38,441 bases of DNA from an uncultured Pleurocapsa sp. (GTDB lineage: Bacteria > Cyanobacteriota > Cyanobacteriia > Cyanobacteriales > Xenococcaceae). A program made the translations under genes and the position numbers. Positions 29,549 to 38,441 of the stretch are shown here, in pieces. Position 1 is the first letter of the stretch, and the number at the start of each line of letters is the position of its first letter. The stretch covers positions 1 through 38,441 of the forward strand of contig CAKZYI010000683.1 in assembly GCA_937884735.1 (NCBI GenBank). The letters run 5' to 3'. Below the pieces are notes generated by a model. It was given only the letters and a program-made list of their open reading frames with translations, was not told the DNA's origin and did not search any database.

Positions 29549-32077
29549 TTAAAAGCCTACAATAACTTGCCACATCAATGCTACTAAAGTAGTAATAGCG
29601 AAATGCTGGGGTAAAAGATATTTGAATGGCTGACGAGCAATCTTTTGAGTTAAGAGAATAGATAGCAACATCCCCGCTATTAAAGTTGCACCCTGCAAAA
29701 AGGCAATCACTGCTGGATGGGCAACTAAGATAGGCAAACTTGCACCATCTAAACCAAAAGTCGCCATTGTGACGGGTAGTATTTTTCCTCCTTCCCCTAA
29801 ACCCAAACGGAGATAGTGGGCTAAGTTACCCGCTAATACCAGAGGTAAATATCCATAGGCTAATTCAATAAACTTGCGGGGTTTGTATTTATTGTTTAGT
29901 TTGCTAATAAATGCGATCGCATTTTGGGCTAAAAAGGGAATTACCGTCGGCAAGATGAGGACGATAATAGATACTAAGGCATGATTGCTAAATCGATCTA
30001 AATGTAAGTTTGAACTCAGCTTAGTTGCTATTTCTGGCAAGCGATGAAGAAAGACAACATCTAACAATAAAAATAGTAGAGCCACTTCATAATTGCGGGG
30101 AGTATGAGTTGTCCATAGTTCAATTCCTGGTGGACGCAGATTGAATTCTACAGATCTATGGGGACAGGCTTTCAAACAAGTCATGCACAATATACAGTCA
30201 CGGTTTTCTGTTAGCTGTGCGGGGTGAGAATAAAGAGGACATCCGTTGGTTTCTTGTCCTTCTCCTTTGGCTATGCCACCCTTATAACATTGATAGGTAG
30301 TGCATTCTGCCGAACATGTACCTTGTTGCGCTCGCAATTCGGTCATCGAAAGTTTGGCAAACAGACCATTCATTCCACCAATGGGACATAGATAGCGACA
30401 CCAAAAACGACGCTCAAAAATAGCAGAAAATATCATTGCTCCCGCAGTGATTAATAATAGCAAGCAAGCAGAAAGATAAGCGGTATTTTCCAAATTCCAC
30501 AACTCCTCCCACAAGAGAATTAGGGCAAATAAACCAAATAAAAACCAACCTCCCCAATGCTCAGCAGAGTTTCTTGGCCATCTTTTAAGCTGTCTGGGAA
30601 ATAAAATTAGAGATAGTTTTTGGGTAATTTCGCCATAAATCATAAAAGGACATACTGCACACCACAATCGACCCACAAAAGGAAAGGAAATTAGAATTGC
30701 AGGCCACCACCAAGCCCAAAATAAATTGAGTGCAAAGTTTGATTCGCGGGTTTGGGGCGCAATAAATAGAACAAAAACTATAAAAGCAAAAAATGTCAGG
30801 GTAAAACCATAATTTATCTTGTCAGGAAACCAGTCACTCCGTAGAAAATAGCGCAGTCGGGGATATTTATTTAATAAATTTAAACGATACTGTTTCTTTT
30901 TACTTTGACCCTGCCAAACCACCTCTTCTGTAATATCATCACATCCCTGTAGCTGAGTTAAAGCTCGTTCGACAATACTTTCTAATTCTCTTAGGTTATT
31001 AGGAAAATCATAAGACTGAAGATTTCTAATTGCTTCAGGAGTAATGTTAGTTTTCTGGAGACATTTGTTACGTCCAATTAGATTTAAATAATAGTTAATT
31101 TGCTCATCTATATCGGCTTTTCTAACTCTCAAAGGAGGAACTTTAATTAAATTCTCTACGACACAATCGATCGCAGGATTAGTTTGCTCAGAAATGGCAA
31201 TAATTCTGGCTTCAGATATTTTAGTTTTGGGTACTTTTCCCCCAGGACGCATTACAGGAGTATATTTATTTGTTTTAATTAAAGTTGCGATCGCATCTAT
31301 CAATTCTGTGGGCAATAGATGAATATTATTTAAAACTAAAGTGCCTTCCCCCAAGCTAGCAATTAATCCAGGTTTGCCACCGCTACGACCAAACAATTCT
31401 GCCCCACTTGTTTGTAATTTAGCGCAGTCTACTTGAATAATTGGTTGCCGACGATATGCCGAGCCAAAATGAATTAATGCAGCCAGGTTATCTTTTTCCA
31501 ATCCTGGTTCGCCAAATAATAAGACCGATTCTCTAGTAGTGGAAGCCTGTTTTACTTGCGATCGCAATCTTGTTGCGTAGCGACTTTTTCCAATTACTCC
31601 TCGTTTTGCTTTACTAACCAAATATGGTCTAAGAATTGTTTGCCTTTCTTGTTCAAACTCTAATTTATCTGACAATTCTTTAACTTCGTCTGCTAATTCT
31701 TGAGCAAAAGATTGAGCTATTTCTGGATATTGCTTAAGTAACTCTTTGACTTTAAAACTATCAACAAACCATAGCTTTGTTTCAGTAATAGTCTTAACCG
31801 TATATTGAGCCTGTTTGTCTAGTAATAAAGCATATAAATTTAGTACCGTCCCAGAAAGTAAGCTACTTTGACTAGACTGAGATTTACTATCACAAGACAA
31901 CTTACCTGATTGAATAACATATAAACTATCTGGTTTATCATCTTCAGTAATAATAGTTTTGTTTGCTGCAATAGTTTTTTCCGATAACGCAGATGCGATC
32001 GCATTTAATATTTCTGTTGATAAATTACCCAAGCAGGTTTTTTGCTGTAGAAAAGCTAATGTGTCAGCAAGATTCAT
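29549..32077 (-). CDS. Fusion: cNMP-binding domain, degenerate sigma54-activator-like AAA domain, NapH/NosR-like membrane 4Fe-4S module
   Basis: cNMP-like DSLYVIQSGKL; AAA-like ESVLLFGEPGLEKDNLA...ELFGR...GEGTLVLNNIHLLP...LRELESIVERAL; then TM helices with WCAVCPFMIYGE, WCRYLCPIGG and CILCMTCLKACPH. Confidence 0.85.
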   Translation of the reverse strand: MNLADTLAFLQQKTCLGNLSTEILNAIASALSEKTIAANKTIITEDDKPDSLYVIQSGKLSCDSKSQSSQSSLLSGTVLNLYALLLDKQAQYTVKTITETKLWFVDSFKVKELLKQYPEIAQSFAQELADEVKELSDKLEFEQERQTILRPYLVSKAKRGVIGKSRYATRLRSQVKQASTTRESVLLFGEPGLEKDNLAALIHFGSAYRRQPIIQVDCAKLQTSGAELFGRSGGKPGLIASLGEGTLVLNNIHLLPTELIDAIATLIKTNKYTPVMRPGGKVPKTKISEARIIAISEQTNPAIDCVVENLIKVPPLRVRKADIDEQINYYLNLIGRNKCLQKTNITPEAIRNLQSYDFPNNLRELESIVERALTQLQGCDDITEEVVWQGQSKKKQYRLNLLNKYPRLRYFLRSDWFPDKINYGFTLTFFAFIVFVLFIAPQTRESNFALNLFWAWWWPAILISFPFVGRLWCAVCPFMIYGEITQKLSLILFPRQLKRWPRNSAEHWGGWFLFGLFALILLWEELWNLENTAYLSACLLLLITAGAMIFSAIFERRFWCRYLCPIGGMNGLFAKLSMTELRAQQGTCSAECTTYQCYKGGIAKGEGQETNGCPLYSHPAQLTENRDCILCMTCLKACPHRSVEFNLRPPGIELWTTHTPRNYEVALLFLLLDVVFLHRLPEIATKLSSNLHLDRFSNHALVSIIVLILPTVIPFLAQNAIAFISKLNNKYKPRKFIELAYGYLPLVLAGNLAHYLRLGLGEGGKILPVTMATFGLDGASLPILVAHPAVIAFLQGATLIAGMLLSILLTQKIARQPFKYLLPQHFAITTLVALMWQVIVGF

Positions 32078-32320
32078 ATTTCAGTACCTGATATGAATTA
32101 TCTTTTCTTATCTTAAGCTCTAGTCTAAAAGCCTCAACTGAAAAAATTTAAAAGCTTGCTTAATTTATCTATCGTGTTTTGCTCTTGTCAAAATTGGTCA
32201 GGAATCTTTCCAGATGACAATTGTGCATCTATATAAAATTAAATTTATCGTTATTAATTAAAACAATTGGAAATTGGAGAAATCTATCTTAATAAATATT
32301 GAGTAGCAAGCTTTTGTTCT

Positions 32321-32360
32321 GGTATGTCATGGTATGTCATGGTATATTATGGTATGCTGA
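32321..32360 (+). promoter_or_regulatory. Four 10-bp phased direct repeats upstream of the toxin-antitoxin operon (candidate operator)
   Basis: GGTATGTCAT GGTATGTCAT GGTATATTAT GGTATGCTGA, ending 35 bp before the antitoxin start. Confidence 0.75.
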
Positions 32361-32395
32361 AAAAATAAATAAACACTAAGCTAAAGACACTCTTT

Positions 32396-32626
32396 ATGAA
32401 CACGTCTTTACATTTACCAGATGACGTAGCCAAAAGACTTGACGCGTACATCTCTCAAAATAAAGAAAAAATAAGCAGAAACAAAATAATAGTTCGCGCC
32501 ATAGAAGAAATGCTCGAAAGAAATAAACCTAAATCACAATGGAGTGACGAAGTTCTTAACTGGAAGGGAGAACCAGGTTTAGAGTTAGACAGAGAAAGCC
32601 AAGATTGGGGGGACTTTTCATTTTGA
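32396..32626 (+). CDS. Antitoxin, ribbon-helix-helix (VapB-like)
   Basis: 76 aa, NTSLHLPDDVAKRLDAYISQNKEKISRNKIIVRAIEEMLER; overlaps the downstream PIN toxin. Confidence 0.85.
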   Translation: MNTSLHLPDDVAKRLDAYISQNKEKISRNKIIVRAIEEMLERNKPKSQWSDEVLNWKGEPGLELDRESQDWGDFSF

Positions 32627-33027
32627 AATATCTTTTAGACACGAATACTCTTTCTGATTATCTCAAAGGAGATAAATCTGTAATTAAAAACCTCCACTAT
32701 AATTCTCCTGACGATCTAGCTATATCAAGTATTACTAAGTGGGAAATAGCTTATGGTCTTCAAAAAAAGCCTAGCCTAAAAAAAAAGTACGCGAAGCAAT
32801 TACATGAAATTTATACTCTTACTAATGATTTACCGTTTGATTCTTCAATAGCCCATACAGCAGGTTATGTCAGAAATAATTTAAGACTGGCTGGTACTCC
32901 TATCGGGATTCCCGACGTGCTTATTGCTTCCACTGCTTTATTTTTTGACTTAACAGTCATCACAAGCAACACCAAACATTTTAAACAAATAAAAGAACTT
33001 AACCTTATAAATTGGAGAAAGGATTGA
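32623..33027 (+). CDS. PIN-domain toxin (VapC-like)
   Basis: KYLLDTNTLSDYLKGD...ISSITKWEIAYGL...GIPDVLIASTALFFDLTVITSNTKHF. TTG start overlaps the antitoxin TGA (TTGA). Confidence 0.9.
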   Translation: MKYLLDTNTLSDYLKGDKSVIKNLHYNSPDDLAISSITKWEIAYGLQKKPSLKKKYAKQLHEIYTLTNDLPFDSSIAHTAGYVRNNLRLAGTPIGIPDVLIASTALFFDLTVITSNTKHFKQIKELNLINWRKD

Positions 33028-33137
33028 AGAGTATTAAAACTACATCCAACAAAAATATCTAAAGAAACTATTTATTGTTTAAGAAAGTTTGAAGTAATGA
33101 CTTGATATTTTAATTAAAAAGCTAACTCGAAATAGAA

Positions 33138-33641
33138 TTAAGTTAATAATTCTCGTTCAAATGCTTGTCTTAATGCTTCCCTTTCATCTTTCATTTGTTC
33201 GTGTAAAAACCAAGATAGATGCTGAGAGTAATATTCCAGAACTTCTGACCAACTAGTAAAACCGAAATCTTGAATTAAGTTTTTGGGTAAAAATTGACCG
33301 CTGTAATTAAAATGAGCTTGAATTTCTTTCCATTCAAGATATCTAGGTTCTCCAAAATCCCAAGGGCGTTCTCCAGTATCGCAAGTAAGGAATAGAAAAT
33401 GATTTTGATGAAGCTTTATAAAACTACGAACAGGAGGTAATAATGCCTCAATGTAAGGCTGATATGGCACAAAGTTATCTAACGCTTCCTCTAACTGTTT
33501 GCTAGAAACAGGAAAAAGAACCTGATTGGATAAACTAGGAATTTTCTGAGTTTGTAGAAACGGATATTCAATAATAGACCACTTGTGAAGGTCTATAAAT
33601 TCTAAACAATCAGCACAAGCTAAAGCATAATCAATTCCCAT
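33138..33641 (-). CDS. Hypothetical protein with N-terminal CxxC
   Basis: 167 aa, MGIDYALACADCLEFIDLHKWSII; family not assigned. Confidence 0.6.
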   Translation of the reverse strand: MGIDYALACADCLEFIDLHKWSIIEYPFLQTQKIPSLSNQVLFPVSSKQLEEALDNFVPYQPYIEALLPPVRSFIKLHQNHFLFLTCDTGERPWDFGEPRYLEWKEIQAHFNYSGQFLPKNLIQDFGFTSWSEVLEYYSQHLSWFLHEQMKDEREALRQAFERELLT

Positions 33642-33668
33642 TTAAATTTCTTTTTATATTGAACAAAA

Positions 33669-34919
33669 TTAATTAAAAAATAAGATAACTACCTGCAACA
33701 AACCAACAATAAAACCTAATATTCCACCTAAATTAACAATTGCCTGAAGTTCATTTTTAACTATTCCTTGAACAGCATTTTCCAATTCTTCAGGAGAAGT
33801 CGCATTAACTCGATCGATAATTACCTGATCGATAGATAAGATAGGAATAGCTTGAGCTACTAATTTCTCCAAATCCCTTTCTAAATAGCGGTCCAAAACT
33901 AAAGCCAACTCTTGACTAACTACTTCTAAAGAATCATTAATTGTCGGAGAAGACTGTAGACGTTTTAAGATTAGACTTGCTAGGTTTTCCCACTCCACCG
34001 ATTCTCCTAACCTAGTAATTACGTCTCCTCCTTCTTCTTTAATATAATTACGTACCGCTTCGCGCACTGTTTTACGTAACTGTCTGACAGTAGAAACAGG
34101 TAAATTTTGTAAAGAAAGATTGGTTAGCCAGTTTTTGATGCGATCGCGAATTTGAAGAGAATAAGTTAATTCTTGTAGTCTGGCATTAGTTATTTCTGGT
34201 TCATCAATACAAAAAGAGCGCAGCCTAATTAAACTATTGCGCAAACCAAACAAATTTGCCACTACCCAATAAGTACCGCTAGTTTTCTCGCGGAAACCTT
34301 CATCAATAATTTGAATATTGCGATCGCTTAAAAAATCAACAATTGCCCTACGTAAAGTATCAGGAGGAATTACTGCGCCCAAGAGCCAGTCAGCAAATTT
34401 CTTACCTTGAGCATCTTTAAGCTTAAAGTTCAGCAGAATTTGGTCGAAAATTTGATTTAATTGAGCTTCTAAAAAATCATCCTTTCTGGCTAATACCTTA
34501 AGCAACCTGGGCAAAGACTGACTAAACAAGTCTCGCAAAATATTTCCGAGAATTTTAGCTGTTTTTTGTTCGCGATCAGACTTTAGCTGATCCAAAGCTA
34601 ACTTAATCAGCCAAGAAATCGCGCTTTCAATTCGTTCGATTGCCAGAAGCCTCTGAGCTAGCTTTTGTAGCTCGCCAGGGGTAAGTAACGAACCCATAAT
34701 GGTATCCGATACCTTTTGGGCTAGACGCTCTTGATTGCTGGGAATCAAGCCTGGGGTAAAAGGTAATTTACGCTTACCAATATAAATGGGCTTGTAGGGG
34801 CGAAATAGCATCTTGATAGCTATATCGTTGGTGAAATAGCCGATGATGCTTCCCGCTATAGGTGGGACAAAAAATATCCAGAGATTCGTTAGTGCCAAAG
34901 CAGTATGTTGAATCGACAA
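33669..34919 (-). CDS. DUF445-family membrane protein (YheB-like)
   Basis: [54 protein letters not shown], the classic DUF445 N-terminus. Confidence 0.9.
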   Translation of the reverse strand: MSIQHTALALTNLWIFFVPPIAGSIIGYFTNDIAIKMLFRPYKPIYIGKRKLPFTPGLIPSNQERLAQKVSDTIMGSLLTPGELQKLAQRLLAIERIESAISWLIKLALDQLKSDREQKTAKILGNILRDLFSQSLPRLLKVLARKDDFLEAQLNQIFDQILLNFKLKDAQGKKFADWLLGAVIPPDTLRRAIVDFLSDRNIQIIDEGFREKTSGTYWVVANLFGLRNSLIRLRSFCIDEPEITNARLQELTYSLQIRDRIKNWLTNLSLQNLPVSTVRQLRKTVREAVRNYIKEEGGDVITRLGESVEWENLASLILKRLQSSPTINDSLEVVSQELALVLDRYLERDLEKLVAQAIPILSIDQVIIDRVNATSPEELENAVQGIVKNELQAIVNLGGILGFIVGLLQVVILFFN

Positions 34920-34959
34920 TAAAAATAAGGACAGCAGAAAATTAATCTTATACTCTATT

Positions 34960-35673
34960 TTATTTAGTTAACACCAATATCCCCATCATTTCACCCATCA
35001 AAGGATAGTGAGTAGTCTGATTAAAACCTGCTGCTTGTGCCAGTTTAACCTGTTCTTTACCCGTAGGAAATCTTTCGACACTGGGATTAATATAGGCATA
35101 TTCTTCCTTCATGCCCATATCTTCGGCAGTGGGAACAACAATATTTGCTAAATACCATTGCTGAAAAGCCTGCATATACTCTTGGCTAGGGCGATGAAAG
35201 TCTAGTATGGCTGCTTTTGCTTTGGGCTTGAGAACACGGTGCAACTCTTTCATAGAAAGGGGAATATTTGTTACATTACGTAACCCGTAACCCATAGTGG
35301 CACAGTCAAACTGATTGTCTTCAAATGGTAACGCTAACGCATCTCCTTCTAGCCATTCTATTGATATATTAGGACATTTTACTCTCTGCCGCGATCGCGC
35401 AATTTCTAATTGTTCGCAAGCAAAATCTATTCCTGTTACTTTCCCCATATTACCTACTCTTTTGGCGAGTAATAAAGCTAAATCTCCGCTACCACAGCAA
35501 ATATCTAAAGCACTATCCCCTTCTTTAGCTTCACTCCATTTGACCGCCATTTTCTTCCAAATGCGATGCTGTCCAAAACTCAAGCGATCGTTCAATTCGT
35601 CGTAAATAGGGGCAATGCGATCGAATATATTTTTTATTTCCGAGGCTTGTGGAGAAGGAGCTGTGGTCATCAA
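34960..35673 (-). CDS. menG: Demethylmenaquinone / phytyl-naphthoquinone methyltransferase (UbiE/MenG)
   Basis: [75 protein letters not shown]. Confidence 0.93.
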   Translation of the reverse strand: MMTTAPSPQASEIKNIFDRIAPIYDELNDRLSFGQHRIWKKMAVKWSEAKEGDSALDICCGSGDLALLLAKRVGNMGKVTGIDFACEQLEIARSRQRVKCPNISIEWLEGDALALPFEDNQFDCATMGYGLRNVTNIPLSMKELHRVLKPKAKAAILDFHRPSQEYMQAFQQWYLANIVVPTAEDMGMKEEYAYINPSVERFPTGKEQVKLAQAAGFNQTTHYPLMGEMMGILVLTK

Positions 35674-35805
35674 TTTAGATTAGGGGACAATTGTCTATTG
35701 ATCATAAAACACCCCCTCAAAAGAGATTTATTTAGTCCTAAAAACTTAATGAAAGCGATCGCTATTTTAAAAGTAATATGAAAAAAAAGACAGGGTTCTA
35801 GATAA

Positions 35806-37581
35806 ATGTCTATTCCTCAACTCAGCCAAGAAATGATTCGTCAATACGCTACGGATAAATCATGGCGACGGGGAAAGGATTATTACGATCGTGACTGTAT
35901 TCGACAAATTTATCAACGAAAAGAATTAATTACCGCCGAGGTTTTGGGCAACAACGCTCGACCTTATCAAGTTACAGTAGGTTTTGAACAAGATGGACTA
36001 ATCTCCGCTAACTGCAATTGTCCTTATGATTGGGGTGGCTATTGTAAACATATAGTTGCAGTCTTATTAACCTGTTTGCACGAACCAAATAAAATCCAAT
36101 TTCGTCCTAGTTTAGAACAGATATTAGACCGTCTCAACGAAATTCAAACCCAAAACTTAATTCAGAAATTAGTTGCCGATCGACCTGAATTACTCAATGA
36201 TATAGAACGTTTTGCCGATCGCATTGTTCCTCCTGTAGTGGTGGAAACTAAGTCTAATAAATCTTCAAGAAAAGTAACTGTCAACTCTAACGCTATTAGA
36301 TCTCAAGTTAGATATATCTTGGAAGACTCCGTAAGGCATTTTGAATATGGTGGAGAAGAAGATATTGCTAGCGAAGAAATATATAGCTTGATTCAAGACG
36401 CTCAGATGTATACTCAGCAGGGCGATTATGGAAATGCGATCGCAATGTTGACGGCTATCACAGATTCCTGCGTAGAAAATTGGGATGTAGTAGATGAATA
36501 TGGTGTAGATAATGGCGAAGTAGCAAGTCAATTAAGCGACGTATGGTGTGAAACAATTTTAAGTGCGGATCTCGAACAAGGTGAAAAGGTAGACTTGCAG
36601 GTAAATCTAGAATTTTGGCGCAATTCTTGGGGGGAATATTTCGATCTAGTAGGTGCAGCTTTAGAACAAGGTTGGGATTATCCACCTCTTAAAAAAGTAC
36701 TCCAGGGAAATATTACTTCTTCTGGTGCGTGGGAGGGAGAAGCACCTTATTATGCTGACGATCTGGCATTGATTAGACTACAGATTTTAGAAAGACAAGA
36801 GCGTATTGAAGAATATCTTTATCTAGCTGAAGCAGAAGGGCAGGTTATCCTACATTTAACTATGTTGGTGCGCTTAGATCGAATATCAGAAGCTATGCAA
36901 GCAGCACGAAAATCCATGGCTACTAAAGAAGAAGCCTTGGCATTTTCCCAGTGCTTAGTTAATCAACAAAATGCTCAAATAGAAGCCCTGGCGATCGCAA
37001 AACAAGGCTTAGATTTACCAGGAAGATCTCAATACGAACTAGCTAAATGGACTAGTGAAATTGCTCTAGAATTAGACAATCTAATTACGGCAAGGGATTC
37101 TAAGGTAAAAGCTTTTCAAGCTAGCCCTAATTTTGCTGATTATCTTGAAGTAAAAAAACTTGCAGGGGAAAATTGGACAGATATCAAACAAGAATTATTA
37201 GTCACTCTAGAAACTTACGACAGTTGGGGTGCAGAAGAAGCCAAAGTGAATATCTATCTCTATGAAGGAATGGTAGACAAAGCGATCGCAGTGGTAGATA
37301 ACTTTAGTTTTTATGGCAATAATCTTGTTCGTAAAGTTATGGATGCAGCGATTATAGCTAATCCTGACTGGGCAATTAGTAACGCCTGTAAAAGAGCCGA
37401 AGCAATTATTAATGCAGGGAAAGCACAATATTATGATGAAGCGGTTGAATGGTTGGCAAAAGCTCGCAACGCTTTTCTAGCTTCGGAAAGAAAACGAGAA
37501 TGGTCGGATTATCGTGCTAATTTAGTTACTATTCATGGTCGCAAGCGGAAATTTATGGGTTTAATGGCATCCTTGATTTGA
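35806..37581 (+). CDS. SWIM zinc-finger domain protein
   Basis: SWIM motif CNCPYDWGGYCKHIVAVLL; 591 aa with helical-repeat-like remainder. Confidence 0.87.
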   Translation: MSIPQLSQEMIRQYATDKSWRRGKDYYDRDCIRQIYQRKELITAEVLGNNARPYQVTVGFEQDGLISANCNCPYDWGGYCKHIVAVLLTCLHEPNKIQFRPSLEQILDRLNEIQTQNLIQKLVADRPELLNDIERFADRIVPPVVVETKSNKSSRKVTVNSNAIRSQVRYILEDSVRHFEYGGEEDIASEEIYSLIQDAQMYTQQGDYGNAIAMLTAITDSCVENWDVVDEYGVDNGEVASQLSDVWCETILSADLEQGEKVDLQVNLEFWRNSWGEYFDLVGAALEQGWDYPPLKKVLQGNITSSGAWEGEAPYYADDLALIRLQILERQERIEEYLYLAEAEGQVILHLTMLVRLDRISEAMQAARKSMATKEEALAFSQCLVNQQNAQIEALAIAKQGLDLPGRSQYELAKWTSEIALELDNLITARDSKVKAFQASPNFADYLEVKKLAGENWTDIKQELLVTLETYDSWGAEEAKVNIYLYEGMVDKAIAVVDNFSFYGNNLVRKVMDAAIIANPDWAISNACKRAEAIINAGKAQYYDEAVEWLAKARNAFLASERKREWSDYRANLVTIHGRKRKFMGLMASLI

Positions 37582-37602
37582 TTAGAATATAGACTTTCTA
37601 TA

Positions 37603-38058
37603 ATGCAGCAAGAATCGATTACAATCGCGGGAATCGTTCAACCAGGACATCAAGTAGCATCAGGAATAGCTAAAAATAGCCCTTATGCTTTGGGGACAAT
37701 TGAAATGCAGCTACCCCACTTCCAAAAACTAGGTTTAGATCTGAGTAACTATTTTTTGGGTACTTTAAATATCTCTATTACGCCTCATAAATTTGAAGTT
37801 TACAACCCCAAATATACTTTTCCCCTAGTTAAGTGGCATCCCGACTATCCCGCCGAAACATTTTCTTTTTCTCCTTGCCAAGTAGTTTTTAACAGAATTA
37901 AGTATCAAGGTTTAATTTACTATCCCCATCCCGAAACCAAAATCGGGCACTTTCAGGCTGACTCTATTATTGAAGTTATTGTTCATCCCATACCAAAAAT
38001 TAAATATGGCGATGCAGTGGAGTTAAAAATTAATAGTTCGGAAATAGCGATTGCGTAG
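37603..38058 (+). CDS. Hypothetical protein resembling archaeal CTP-dependent riboflavin kinase
   Basis: ITIAGIVQPGHQVASG...LGTLNISI...KYQGLIYYPHPETKIGHFQADSIIEVIVHPIPKIKYGDAVELKI. Motif order resembles the RibK fold (GTLN ... IIEVI ... GD.VE.KI). Confidence 0.55.
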   Translation: MQQESITIAGIVQPGHQVASGIAKNSPYALGTIEMQLPHFQKLGLDLSNYFLGTLNISITPHKFEVYNPKYTFPLVKWHPDYPAETFSFSPCQVVFNRIKYQGLIYYPHPETKIGHFQADSIIEVIVHPIPKIKYGDAVELKINSSEIAIA

Positions 38059-38089
38059 CTAGCCGTCAGGCATCGCTTTAAATTAAACC

Positions 38090-38441
38090 TCATTTGTTGT
38101 CTAGCTGAAGAATTCGAGCCAAACTAGGAATAATATAATCCCGATGGCGTTTGGGAGATTTCATCCACATTTTTTTATTTTGATTCCAAAGCCAATAGTA
38201 ATTTAAATAAGCTTTAACACGATTCGCTTTTTTACCCCACACCATAAAAGAGCTTTCTACTTTGGGTAAATAGAGCGCATCTTCTAAAAGCCATTGTTTC
38301 CATTGTTGTTCGACTACAGCCATTGGTTGATTCAAAAGTTGTTCGATGCGATCGATACCGTTTCCTCTTTCTCCATGAAGTCGATCTAATACCAATTCTC
38401 TAAATACCAGCTACACTTAATGCCTGTAAAATAGATTTCCT
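38090..38441 (-). pseudogene. C-terminal part of an unassigned protein, probable frameshift near 38399-38404, truncated by the window edge
   Basis: ORF 38395..38090 has no good start. Upstream minus-strand sequence reads RKSILQALSVAGI* in the neighbouring frame; removing one T from the TTT would join it to RELVLDRLHGERGNGIDRIEQLL. Confidence 0.4.

Noticed and set aside
29549-32077. Annotation of the fusion protein as a functional sigma54 transcriptional activator
   Set aside because: Degenerate Walker A, no GAFTGA loop, no HTH, and cyanobacteria lack sigma54.
35686-35695. GACAATTGTC palindrome near the menG start
   Set aside because: Ten-bp single occurrence with no supporting context.

Overview
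The window is about 38.4 kb of cyanobacterial chromosome. HIP1 octamers (GCGATCGC) are frequent, and the gene content is typical: plastoquinone and menaquinone enzymes, ppc, and an rpmH-rnpA-PH-yidC-jag-yceD cluster. Most of it is housekeeping sequence: ssb (partial), a UbiA-type prenyltransferase, ppx, ispF, rpmH, rnpA, yidC, a jag-like gene, a yceD-like gene, ppc, purL, purF, a cysteine desulfurase, menG/ubiE and a DUF445 gene. Four loci carry in-frame stop codons inside otherwise intact reading frames: an armadillo-like gene (TAA), a DUF1186-like gene (TAG plus a 2-bp frameshift), a cNMP-binding/C39-like ABC exporter (TGA inside LSGGQ-R-Q), and ppc (TAG). A probable frameshift also lies at the right edge. 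This means either sequence errors, gene decay or stop readthrough, and it needs checking before anything else is built on it. The best candidates for under-described biology are: (i) an 842-aa fusion of a cNMP-binding domain, a degenerate sigma54-activator-like AAA domain and a NapH/NosR-like membrane Fe-S module; (ii) a compact array of palindromes bracketed by 16-bp direct repeats, next to a heptamer array that supplies the stop codon of a LysR gene; (iii) a Big_2-like insert in YidC; (iv) a protein resembling archaeal CTP-dependent riboflavin kinase; (v) a VapBC-type module preceded by four 10-bp-phased operator-like repeats. No tRNA, rRNA, CRISPR array or transposase gene was recognised by eye.
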